This document shows, in pieces, positions 7,641 to 15,900 of a DNA stretch of 19,798 bases; the stretch's first letter is position 1; every line of letters starts with the position of its first letter. The stretch spans positions 1 to 19,798 of the forward strand of contig JAKADD010000005.1 of assembly GCA_021820825.1 (NCBI GenBank). The letters are read 5' to 3'. Position numbers and translations under genes: made by a program. Source of the DNA: Bacillota bacterium. Its GTDB lineage: Bacteria; Bacillota; Bacilli; Alicyclobacillales; SLC66. The notes below the pieces were generated by a model. It worked only from the letters and a program-made list of their open reading frames with translations. It made no database searches and had not been told where the DNA came from.

Positions 7641-10298
7641 TTACTGCTGCGTTGTGGGTTGTTCCGTCGGATACAACGCCCACATACTGCCCGTCCAGTC
7701 GCTGTGAACCCCAGCTTGGTTGAGAATCTGCATCACGTACCAGATAGGCATATAGGTCGTTTTATTCCCATGAACCAGATCGATCCCGACCACGCCCGGT
7801 ACTTGCTCATTCGTTTGTCCGTTCAGCGAAATGGTCATGTTTCCTCTTTGGCTTAATCCGGTACCACTGTTCGATGAAGTTTGACTTCCTGTCGTCATCG
7901 TCCACGTATGACCATTCCAAGTGCTCGTGATCCCCGCGTTTTTCAACACTTGCATCACGTACCAGATTGGCATGTACGTCGTCTTCACGCCCGTATTCGG
8001 ATCCGCCTTCACAAACGCGTTGTATCCATAAGTCTGACCGTTCCACACCACCTCACGCTGGTTGGATTGCAGCAACATCGGCTTGGGCGTCACCACCACC
8101 AGGTTCGTGTCTTTACTAACCTGCAACGTCACCTTGCCGTTTTCCACGGTAGCCGGCACCTGCACCAGTTGCCCGTTTACCCATTCGTCCACCGCAGAAC
8201 CAACCTGAATCGATGGATTGGATATGGTCACTGTCATCGGGAAGCCTGTCCCTGTATATTGCACGCCTACCGCCGATGTCACGTTCGCCGTACTCGGCAA
8301 GTTCGTCGTGACCTGCGGAAGGGTATCCAGGTTCTGCGTGGTAATCGACACCGAATCTCCGTTCGTCGGCGCATGCCCGGCCTGCAAGGTCACTTCAGAC
8401 CCTTGTATGTTCACCGTCTCTGGTGTCCCACCGGACGTCACATTCACAGTCCCCTGCACCACACTGCTGAATTCACCGTTATTCGAAGGTGTGCTTGTGC
8501 CGCCGTTGTTCGATGAACCGCCCGAACCGGATCGGATGACTGGCGCACTGACGGTGGTCGACAGATCCAGTGTCGCGGTGTTGCCTGCCGCATCCTTCAC
8601 CTGTACCGTGAAGTCGCTGGTTCCTGTTGCCGTCGGCGTGCCACTGATCACGCCCGTACCCGAATCTAGCGACAAGCCGCCTGGCAGAGAACCTTTCGTC
8701 ACAGACCAGGAGTAAGGCGCAAATCCATTTGCTGCATCCAACGTCTGTGAATAGGAAGTGCTCACGGATCCTCCGGGCAGCGTCGTTGTGCCAATGGTCG
8801 GCGGCGGTGCGAAATTCAGTGATATGGTCGTTGACTTCACATTTGATACTGCACCATATACCGTCCCATATACGCTCGCCGTCACTGTCGCGGTAGTCTC
8901 CGAGGTCACGCTCGACGGCGCAGTCCAGGTGGCGGTGAAAGCTCCGTATACGTCAGCCGTCACCAATTCGCTGCTGCTGCCTCCAAAGCTCCCGACGGGA
9001 CTCGATAGATCCACAATCGCGTAAGAAACAGGCGCGTTGTACACATCGTATACGACACCGCTCACCGTGACGGAACTGCCGCTTAACACATCCGCGCTGC
9101 TCGGCGTGATGAGAACGTTGCCGATTTTCGCCGTATTCACCGTCACCACGCTGCTCTGAGGCGATTCACCGCTCGCATTGACCGCGCTAACCGTAAATTT
9201 GTACGATTTACCTGGGAAGAGATTACCCACCGTATAACTGGTACCAGCCACATCCGTGGCAATCGGCGTACTGCCGCCGTTCTCGTACACATCGTAGCTC
9301 GTTGCGCCCGGACCTGTGCTCCAGGAGAGCGTGGTCGCCGTGGATGTCGTGCCGCGATCCGAAAGACCAGTCGGTACATTGGGCGGAACCACGTATTCTT
9401 CAACGGCGTCGGAAGTGGTGTTATTGAAGTTCGCTACGAACATGTCACCTAAGCCATCCACCGCGATGCCAGAAGGATTATTCAATGAGCCTCCGTTCGT
9501 GGCATCCGTCCACACGCTGCTTCCGCTTGCCAGCTCTACAATCTTGTTGGAAAACCTGTCCGTGACAAACACATTGCCTGTACGGCCCACCGCAACGCCT
9601 GTGGGACCGATAAAAGGGTAGCCATCTGTGATGTCCGTCCAATTGCTGCTGCCACTCTTTCGTTCGACAATTGTTCCGCCCAATTCACCCTGATTCGTGA
9701 CAAACACATTGCCTACACTGTCCACCGCAATACCAGAAGGATTATTGAATGGTCCACCGTGCGTGATGTCCGTCCAATTGGTACTTCCTTGTAGCAATTC
9801 TTCAATCGTGTTGGAGCCACTATTCGTGACAAACACGTCGCCCGCACCGTCCACCGCGATGCCAGAAGGATTATTGAATGGTCCACCGTGCGTGATGTCC
9901 GTCCAATTGGTGCTTCCATGTGGCAGTTCTTCAATCGTGTTGGAGCCACTATTCGTGACAAACACGTCGCCCGCACCGTCCACCGCAATGCCAGAAGGAT
10001 TATTGAATGAGCCACCGTCCGTAATGTCCTTCCACGTGCTGCTCCCGCTCGGCAGTTCTTCAATCGTGTTGGAGAGGCTATTCGTGACAAACACGTCACC
10101 TGCACTGTCCACCGCGACGCCAGAAGGGCCATTGAATGAGCCGCCGTCCGTGATATCCTTCCACGTGCCTGTCGCGGCAAACGCGGTTCCTCCCGGCGCA
10201 TAAGCCGACAAGGCCATCATCGTACCCATGACCAGGAGTGTCACAGCCGTCTTCGCCAATCGCTTGCGTAAATATGTACCCTTGACACTTTTACTCAC
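7641..10298 (-). CDS. Large secreted NHL-propeller / FN3 / Ig-like protein with paired C-terminal stalk modules
   Basis: An 885-residue exported protein. The signal peptide (1-41) ends ...GGTAFA. Six NHL-like blades follow (about 42-300; core NPSGIAVDGAGDVFVTNSGS, period 43 residues), then a fibronectin-III domain (about 305-390, PTGLSDR...SYDVYENG), a bacterial Ig-like domain (VTVSGVVYD...FTATWTAP), a putative-Ig He_PIG domain (LPGGLSLDSGTGVISGTPTA), a Ser/Gly/Asn linker, and a tail with two copper-amine-oxidase-N-like modules, each with KTTYMPIWYVMQ. The role is probably cell-surface adhesion or scaffolding; no catalytic motif is seen. The GTG start is chosen because GGGGGA precedes it by 6 nt and it gives a normal signal peptide; an upstream in-frame ATG at 10397 adds 33 unlikely residues. 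Its promoter carries the dyad operator. Confidence 0.85.
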   Translation of the reverse strand: MSKSVKGTYLRKRLAKTAVTLLVMGTMMALSAYAPGGTAFAATGTWKDITDGGSFNGPSGVAVDSAGDVFVTNSLSNTIEELPSGSSTWKDITDGGSFNNPSGIAVDGAGDVFVTNSGSNTIEELPHGSTNWTDITHGGPFNNPSGIAVDGAGDVFVTNSGSNTIEELLQGSTNWTDITHGGPFNNPSGIAVDSVGNVFVTNQGELGGTIVERKSGSSNWTDITDGYPFIGPTGVAVGRTGNVFVTDRFSNKIVELASGSSVWTDATNGGSLNNPSGIAVDGLGDMFVANFNNTTSDAVEEYVVPPNVPTGLSDRGTTSTATTLSWSTGPGATSYDVYENGGSTPIATDVAGTSYTVGNLFPGKSYKFTVSAVNASGESPQSSVVTVNTAKIGNVLITPSSADVLSGSSVTVSGVVYDVYNAPVSYAIVDLSSPVGSFGGSSSELVTADVYGAFTATWTAPSSVTSETTATVTASVYGTVYGAVSNVKSTTISLNFAPPPTIGTTTLPGGSVSTSYSQTLDAANGFAPYSWSVTKGSLPGGLSLDSGTGVISGTPTATGTSDFTVQVKDAAGNTATLDLSTTVSAPVIRSGSGGSSNNGGTSTPSNNGEFSSVVQGTVNVTSGGTPETVNIQGSEVTLQAGHAPTNGDSVSITTQNLDTLPQVTTNLPSTANVTSAVGVQYTGTGFPMTVTISNPSIQVGSAVDEWVNGQLVQVPATVENGKVTLQVSKDTNLVVVTPKPMLLQSNQREVVWNGQTYGYNAFVKADPNTGVKTTYMPIWYVMQVLKNAGITSTWNGHTWTMTTGSQTSSNSGTGLSQRGNMTISLNGQTNEQVPGVVGIDLVHGNKTTYMPIWYVMQILNQAGVHSDWTGSMWALYPTEQPTTQQ
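9591..10190 (-). repeat. 129-bp direct repeats encoding NHL blades
   Basis: The DNA for the propeller repeats with a 129-bp period (same phase near 9720, 9849, 9978 and 10107). Copies near 9849 and 9978 are almost identical, so the blades arose by recent tandem duplication and could change in number by recombination. Confidence 0.8.
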
Positions 10299-10419
10299 CT
10301 GCAATCCCCCATCAACACTGCCTGTCCATACTTTTCTGTGCAACCTTTTTAACCCCCCTTCGATCATCAATGGAATTGTCAACGTCGGATATTGCAATCA
10401 AGCTGCTAACCGATGCATT

Positions 10420-10467
10420 ATTCTAGCAGAGCTCAAAGATTATTACATCGGGAAAATTCCCTATTTT
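10420..10467 (-). promoter_or_regulatory. Activator-type promoter of the NHL secreted protein: dyad operator plus -10
   Basis: On the minus strand, AATAGGGAATTTTCCCGAT (dyad core 10450-10461, centre 10455.5) is followed 24 nt after the core by -10 TAGAAT (10425-10420). No -35 hexamer is visible. The spacing is identical to that at the hydrolase promoter. The predicted start near 10413 leaves a leader of about 115 nt before the GTG at 10298. Confidence 0.65.
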
Positions 10468-10504
10468 AAACTGTGCTGCATGTGTGCAAGCATCACCCCA
10501 CAAC

Positions 10505-10537
10505 GATGGTCACCTGAGGTTAACCCCGGTGACCATC
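10505..10537. repeat. Perfect 10-bp inverted repeat
   Basis: GATGGTCACC (10505-10514) and GGTGACCATC (10528-10537) are separated by 13 nt that include GGTTAACC. There is no T-run on either side, so it is not an obvious terminator. It lies between two dyad operators and just before the LuxR remnant; it may be a relic terminator or a protein site. Confidence 0.6.
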
Positions 10538-10567
10538 ACTGTTTGCCTGCTGTCAATTCTACTAGTG

Positions 10568-10695
10568 ATGGAAAGGCTGACCGACAAAGAGTATCGGCCA
10601 AGCTATATGTTTCTCCTCGCACTGGGGACCACCATTTGCGCAGTATTTTTTGGAAACTGAACATTCGTCGCCTGGTCGCCTTGCAGCGCATCTAA
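10568..10695 (+). pseudogene. Remnant of a second LuxR-type helix-turn-helix (LAL C-terminus), frameshifted
   Basis: The stretch encodes LTDKE in one frame and then, after a 1-nt deletion near 10590, AKLYVSPRTGDHHLRSIF and KLNIR in another. It matches the end of the intact LAL protein (LTDKE, KLYVSPRTVDNHLRSIYRKL) in order and at nucleotide level, and ends at TAA 10693-10695. Nothing upstream resembles the rest of a LAL protein, so only the terminal DNA-binding segment survives. It lies between two copies of the dyad operator, suggesting a former second regulator locus. Confidence 0.8.
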
Positions 10696-10710
10696 ATAAA
10701 CAAGAAGTTT

Positions 10711-10759
10711 GAAATAGGGAATATTCCTGATTCCCACCACGGTAAAATTGAAATAGAAT
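10711..10759 (+). promoter_or_regulatory. Fourth dyad operator with -10 on the plus strand
   Basis: GAAATAGGGAATATTCCTGAT (core 10717-10728, centre 10722.5) is followed by -10 TAGAAT (10754-10759) after 25 nt, one base longer than at the other three sites. The predicted start near 10766 precedes a short open frame (10778-10894). One arm base deviates (T for C). It may be a decayed member of the regulon. Confidence 0.45.
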
Positions 10760-10777
10760 CGGTGGCATCTGATTGCT

Positions 10778-10894
10778 ATGCATGAAAGAGCGAATTCAAT
10801 TGCGACATTTGTGATATGTCATGGCAGATGTTTTGGAAGCAGCGGCAACTTGACAATGCCCAATGAGACAGCCATATTGCTGGATCGTATTTAA
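10778..10894 (+). other. Short open frame downstream of the fourth operator, unrecognised
   Basis: A 38-codon frame beginning MHERANSIATFVICHG and ending at TAA. There is no ribosome site. A stretch like FVICHG is loosely reminiscent of the beta-strand and HG turn at the start of alpha/beta hydrolases, which would mirror the hydrolase next to the intact LAL gene, but the similarity is too short to claim. It may be a gene stump or chance. Confidence 0.2.
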
Positions 10895-10941
10895 AAGCGT
10901 GTTCACCCCCTGTCCTTCACCAATGGGAAGTACATAATTAA

Positions 10942-10971
10942 ACTGCCAACCCAGTTTCCCAAGTTGGCAGT
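10942..10971 (-). terminator. Hairpin terminator following the tRNA remnant
   Basis: ACTGCCAAC (10942-10950) pairs perfectly with GTTGGCAGT (10963-10971) over a 12-nt loop. On the minus strand it is followed by TTTAATTAT. Its position 17 nt beyond the CCA end of the tRNA remnant is where a tRNA terminator would be. Confidence 0.6.
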
Positions 10972-10987
10972 CTCTATACTTCTTATT

Positions 10988-11041
10988 TGGTGCGGCTGAC
11001 AGGGATCGAACTTGTGACCCCCACCGTGTCAAGGTGACACT
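10988..11041 (-). pseudogene. 3' half of tRNA-Val(GAC), 5' part missing
   Basis: The minus strand reads the anticodon arm TCACC-TTGACAC-GGTGG (anticodon GAC), a variable loop, the T arm ACAAG-TTCGATC-CCTGT, then the 3' acceptor strand CAGCCGC, A and an encoded CCA. No matching 5' acceptor strand or D arm lies upstream; that sequence is the leader of the divergent gene. One T-stem pair is mismatched (A-C) and the first anticodon-stem pair is T-G. Such 3' fragments are left by integrating elements that use tRNA genes as attachment sites; no integrase is visible here, so that origin is inference. Confidence 0.75.
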
Positions 11042-11070
11042 ACAAATCTTTGAAGAGAGGAATCTATCCG

Positions 11071-12195
11071 ATGTCGAGTTTGAAGAAGACGATCATACTT
11101 TCCACAGTAGTCTCTGCCTGGCTAAGTATCGCCGCACCCGTTTTCGCTGCCGCTGTTAGTGAGGTCAAACCTCCGTTGATTCTCGGTATTGCGCAAACCC
11201 ATCGCGACGAGAACGCGCACGCAGAAATTGAAAAGGCCGTCGTGAACGCAGTTTCAATCAAAACCGCCAGGGTGAAAGATCTGATTCCCCAACTCGCCGG
11301 ATTGCCAAACCGCGTGGTCCAGGACAAACTGAATCGCTGGTTAATGCAGCTTGGCACAACCGTTCAAGGGGTAGTAACAGACTCCAGTAAACCTTTAACG
11401 ATTAATACATTGCCAAGTGATGTTACTTATGATTCCAACTTCAATGTACTGTTCCGTGCCGGGAACATCCTTGAAATCATGTTTTCTTCTTATTACATGC
11501 AACAACAAGCGGCTCATGGCCTGCCAGGACTGGTCATAGCCATCATGGACCTGCAGACTGGCCGCGTATTTACGATGCAAGACCTGTTCCGGCCCGGTTC
11601 CCCGTACTTAAAACAGATCAGCCAACTGATAATACAAATGGATACCATACACGAACTGGATGCATTCCATAAATTTACCGGTGTCACATTAAAAGATGGA
11701 TTCTTCCTGACACCAACGGGATTCACCATTTACTTCTATCCGTATGAGTGGACCCCTTATTTCCCGATGTTCTCCATTCCGTATACCAAAGTAACGAATC
11801 TTCTAAACACGTCAGGCCCGTTATGGCGCGCCTTGCAAACTCCCGCCGCCAAACAAGCAGCAAACGATATGAAGCAGGATGAGCATTTTTTACAAGCACG
11901 CGGATTTGATTCTAATAGATGGTTGTGGCAAGCACAAGCGCAGACCGCTGATGGACAAACGCTGTACGCCTGGAATGTCTCGTCCGGATCAACTGGTTCT
12001 CTGAATCAAGTGTATTTTTTCCTCGGACATCGCTATCTCGGTACAGACACGTTACTGCCCCATAAGCCCATTACAAATATTTACGGAAGCGGACATTCCA
12101 TCGTCGTGGATTATGGTAATTTTACCATTCACTTCACCTGGAATGGTTCCAGGCTGCAACTGAATCGGCCATTTCCAGCTCATTATGTTCAGTAA
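11071..12195 (+). CDS. Secreted RsiV-like protein (DUF4163/DUF3298)
   Basis: A 374-residue exported protein. The signal peptide (about 1-26; LKKTIILSTVVSAWLSIAAP) ends at VFA. The central part has the DUF4163-to-DUF3298 signature: GLVIAIMDLQTGRVFTMQDLF, LKQISQLII, then FFLTPTGFTIYFYPYEWTP and FSIPYTKVTNLL. In RsiV-type anti-sigma factors this module sits outside the membrane, but here there is no cytoplasmic anti-sigma domain, so it is a free secreted or cell-wall version. The last 110 residues look like a separate beta-rich domain. ATG at 11071 is preferred (GAAGAGAGG 10 nt upstream) over a TTG at 11050. It begins 29 bp from the tRNA remnant on the opposite strand and no clear promoter is seen between them. 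Function unknown. Confidence 0.8.
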   Translation: MSSLKKTIILSTVVSAWLSIAAPVFAAAVSEVKPPLILGIAQTHRDENAHAEIEKAVVNAVSIKTARVKDLIPQLAGLPNRVVQDKLNRWLMQLGTTVQGVVTDSSKPLTINTLPSDVTYDSNFNVLFRAGNILEIMFSSYYMQQQAAHGLPGLVIAIMDLQTGRVFTMQDLFRPGSPYLKQISQLIIQMDTIHELDAFHKFTGVTLKDGFFLTPTGFTIYFYPYEWTPYFPMFSIPYTKVTNLLNTSGPLWRALQTPAAKQAANDMKQDEHFLQARGFDSNRWLWQAQAQTADGQTLYAWNVSSGSTGSLNQVYFFLGHRYLGTDTLLPHKPITNIYGSGHSIVVDYGNFTIHFTWNGSRLQLNRPFPAHYVQ

Positions 12196-12395
12196 AACGT
12201 GGGTCAGAATTCACGCCCTAAGATAACCTTAACCCTTTAAGAGATAAGTCGTTAATAAACGGATTATCTGTTTACTGTATTTCGTTTATATTTATTTCAT
12301 TTATTGGCTGAGCATTCAAATGATCCGCTTAAGAATGCAGTTAATACCACACCGATATACGACGCTTGTAGAGTGAAAGACTGAGCGAAGCCCAT
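12196..12395. other. AT-rich intergenic stretch without a recognisable gene
   Basis: About 200 bp after the DUF3298 gene with short AT-rich imperfect repeats (for instance AAACG...CGTTT near 12257-12290). I see no convincing coding frame, RNA gene or strong terminator. Confidence 0.5.
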
Positions 12396-12607
12396 TTATA
12401 GCTTTTGTCCGCCATATTTAAAATTGGCTTTACCCTGAGAATAACCAGATATTGAGAGCAATTGCATAACTCATGTCAGACATAACTTCAACCTTTACGT
12501 TGAAATCAGACTCGAAACTGTTCAGAATACCACCGTTTTCTAAGTAGTCGGGAACATCACAAACTGATTGGACCCTCTCAATCTATTGATTCTAGCAATT
12601 TCTCCAT
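12396..12607 (-). pseudogene. Decayed small gene of unknown function, two frameshifts
   Basis: On the minus strand a good ribosome site (AGGAG, 7 nt from ATG at 12607) opens MEKLLESID, which stops. A neighbouring frame continues ERVQSVCDVPDYLENGGIL, then NSFESDFNVKVEVMSDMSYA and IALNIWLFSG, which stops; a further shift gives KANFKYGGQKL and TAA at 12398-12396. Read through, this makes a plausible protein of about 70 residues. I do not recognise the family. A ribosome site followed by coherent protein-like frames suggests a recently broken gene rather than chance. Confidence 0.4.
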
Positions 12608-12696
12608 TTCCTTGCTCCTGCACACTCTGGCCCGACTATTCAATAAGGCCATGATGCTGTCAGTGAATAATCATGCAACACAACACCTGTTCGCCT

Positions 12697-12743
12697 TATG
12701 AGAGTCTTGCCCCCTTTCGTTCAAAAACACACTGCAGGGGGCG
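12697..12743 (-). terminator. Weak hairpin downstream of the dehydrogenase fragment
   Basis: GCCCCCT and AGGGGGC, about 20 nt apart, form a 7-bp GC-rich stem just beyond the stop of the dehydrogenase fragment on the minus strand. No T-run follows, so this is only a tentative terminator. Confidence 0.25.
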
Positions 12744-12758
12744 ACCGATTATGCTAAA

Positions 12759-12947
12759 TCACCAGAAACCACCATCCGAATGAATAATTTGTCCGGTAAT
12801 CCATTCGGACTCATCACTCGCCAGAAAAACGATTAGCTTTGCTGCATCACGGGGCTCCCCGTTAATGATTCGTCCACCATGTTTTCCCTCAATTTGACGA
12901 GCAAACTCAACCGACAAAAGACACGTTGCCCATTCCGTATGTTTCAC
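12759..12947 (-). pseudogene. C-terminal fragment of a short-chain dehydrogenase/reductase
   Basis: The last 35-40 residues of the frame, GEPRDAAKLIVFLASDESEW then ITGQIIHSDGGFW, are the signature C-terminus of classical SDR oxidoreductases (the segment before and around the substrate loop, ending in DGG). The Rossmann fold, the catalytic Tyr-X3-Lys and Ser are absent, and the upstream part of this frame (MKHTEWATCLLSVEF...) does not look like an SDR. It is an inert tail left by a deletion, lying 21 bp beyond the stop of the giant secreted protein. Confidence 0.8.
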
Positions 12948-12968
12948 ACCCTAATTCATTTCACCGTG

Positions 12969-15900
12969 TTAGCTCGCACTACTCGTATTCCCGCTCTGCG
13001 CCGCATTGTTCGTTACTGTCCACGTCATCCCGTCCCAACTACTGCTGATGTTCAGCGTCTTCAGCAGTTGCATCACGTACCAGATCGGCATGTACGTCGT
13101 GTTCTTCCCTGTCGTTGGGTCTTTCGCGTATACACCCGTTACGTTTTGTACCAAAGTTCCGTTCAAGTACAGGTGCATGCTGCCTTTGCCGGGGCTTGTC
13201 TTCTCTAGTATCGGATGGTTCTCCGTGGTCAGTTTCCAGTTGTCCCCGTCCCAAGTGCTGTTGATTTTCAGTGTCTTCAGCATCTGCATCACGTACCAGA
13301 TCGGCATGTAAGTCGTCTTGTTCCCGTAAAGCGGGTCCGTTTGTACCCACCCTGGCACGATGCGTGCTTGCCCTGCCATCGTAATGATGCGCTGGCCTTT
13401 CTCGACGTTCAGCACGACGAAGTCCGGGTCGGACGTGAACGACACCACCGCTTTCCCCGCACTGATGCTCGCCTTTATCGGTACCAAGCCGCCATCCGAG
13501 GTCAACTTGTAAATCTGGGCATACGTCATAATGATCGGATTTGTAATCGTTACCGTCACTGGTTTCGTCGGAGTTGCCCCCGAGAAGTTCACGCCCAGCA
13601 CCACCGCCACACTGGACTTCGACAATCCACTCACCCAATGGGTCACTTGAGTTGGAGTGGCTGCGGTCACCGTCAGCGTTTCCGGTTGCGTAAAGGCACC
13701 TTGGGGAACATTGATATCCACCATCGTATTGCCTTGGTTCTTTTGAATCGTTCCGCCATCGCTGCTAAACATGTGTGACGTTACCACTGTAGGCAGTTCT
13801 GGTGAGGTGTTGGTGTTCGATCCGCTACTGGTATTCCCACCAGTGCTGCCGGAACCACCACCTGTGCCTCCACCACTAAATCCACCACTGCTGCCACCAC
13901 TCGAATTTGCCCTCCATTGCGCATAAAGCGTCACATCTGACGTTCTCATCGTCACTGGACTGCCTGCAGCATAACTCGTGCCGCTTCCATCTGGCGATGT
14001 GTTCCATCCCGCAAACGTGTATCCGGTCTTCGCCAGGTTCCCCGTGTTGCCTAGCACTGTGACCGATGATCCTTCCGTGTATGTGTTTCTGTCCGTTGGT
14101 ACTGTACCACCCGTCGCTCCGTTTCCGTTGTACGTTACGATGTAGGTAGGCACAGCGTTCACCGTAATCGACAGGCTTTGTGTTGCCGTGTTGCCATCCA
14201 TATCTTTGATCTGTACTGTAAAATGATTGGTTCCTGTGGCAATCGGAGCCCCGCTGATCACGCCCTTACTAGCATCCAGCGTCAATCCTGGAGGCAAATT
14301 GCCAGAGGTAACACTCCACTGGTATGGGGCAAACCCGTTCACCGCATCAAGTGTCTGCGAGTAGAGACTGCCTACCGTTCCATCCGGGAGCGTCATCGTA
14401 CTGATATTCGGCATCGTCGAGACCTCAAAAGACAAGGTCGTCGGTATCACATTCGTGGTGACGGGGCCATATACCGTCCCGTAGACTGTGGCCGTCACCG
14501 TTTCAGGCGTTTCCGTATTGACGATGGGCGCTGTCCAGTTCTCCGTAAATTGTCCGTACACGTTGGCAGTTACCGATGGACTACCCAGCGTGCCAGAAGT
14601 GCCTGTAAAATCCACCACGGCGAAAGGCACAGACACGCTGTTTGCATCGTACACCACCCCAGTCACTGTAACGGTTGAGCCACTGAACACATTTGTATTG
14701 TCCACCGTCATCATAATCGTACCAATGCTCGCCATCTTTACGGTTGCGACTGCACTTTGTCCAGATTCCCCTCCAGCGTTGACCGCAGTGACCGTAAAGG
14801 TATATTGCATCCCCGGAATTAGGTTTGTCACCTGGGAGTTGTTGGTCCTAGTTGAGTCTATTTTGGTTCCATTCTCATACACGTTATAACTTGTGGCCCC
14901 CGGCTCCGCGGTCCATGTCAACGTCGTCCCGGTTGATGTGGAGGTGCTTGCCTCTAATCCTGTTGGAGCGGATGGAGTTCGCGTTACATCGACGGTGTAC
15001 GTCTGCGTCGATCCGTCCTTCGCCGTCACCACCACCGTGATGGAGTTGGCTTCCACAGATAGCGGTACAGTCACTGCGCTCCCGTTGGTTGCTGCCGTTC
15101 CATTCACCGTCATCGTCGCAGTGCTGTCTGCCAACATCGGAGTGACATTGATACTTGATGTCGTATACGGAACACTGGCCGTATAGCTTGTCGTGCTCGA
15201 GGAAAATACTGGGGTGAGTGCACCATTTGACAGAGTGAGATTTGACAAGGTCACCGCAGCGCTCCCCGTACCGCCCGTACCCGGGGTAGATATAGGATAA
15301 ATTGAGATAGGGAGGACGATGGATGCCACGCTTGTACCATAGACACTTGCAGTTACTGTGGCCGCCGTTTCCACGGACACCTTCGGTGCTGTCCAAGTTC
15401 CCTCGAATGACCCAGAGGCATCCGTTATCACAGTCATCGAGTTGCTGCCTACAAAGGTTCCGGTAGAACTTGTCAGATTAACCTTGACACCGGACACTGC
15501 GTTGTGGTTCGCGTCGTAGACGACGCCCGTGACGGTAACGCTCCCACCAGCAGGGACACTCGGAGCACTTGGGGTAGCTGTGATCAATCCGATGACCGCT
15601 GGATTCACGGTCACCGCACAGGTTGCCGCGTACCCGCCGTCCACCGTCGTGACCGTGATGGTCGTTGTCCCCGCACTCTTTGGCGTGACCACCCCACTCC
15701 CGTCGACGGTCGCCACAGCAGGGTTGCCCGAACTCCAACTCACGCCCTGATTCGTCGCATTTGCCGGCGCAACTGTTGCTGTCAGGGTTCCGGTTGCCCC
15801 CCCTGCAGTCAGGGTCATCGTGCCCTGGCTCAGGGTCACTCCCGTCACTGCGGCACTGGCGCCAGTGACGTTGTTCACTGTCTGACTCGTCAACGCAGGC

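Noticed and set aside
7429..7683. Minus-strand frame spanning the terminator and the start of the aminopeptidase fragment
   Set aside because: It crosses the hairpin terminator and the end of the secreted protein and shows no homology-like features.
9591..10190. Regularly spaced repeats considered as a CRISPR array
   Set aside because: The 129-bp units are coding NHL blades without unique spacers; no CRISPR-type repeat or cas gene is in the window.
9697..10203. Long plus-strand open frame with a repeated MPEGLLNGPPCVMS-type pattern
   Set aside because: It is the reverse-strand shadow of the NHL blades; its periodicity is inherited from the repeats, and it has no ribosome site or protein-family features.
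10796..11032. Minus-strand frame starting in the tRNA-Val remnant
   Set aside because: Its first codons are tRNA sequence and its middle is a terminator hairpin; not a plausible gene.
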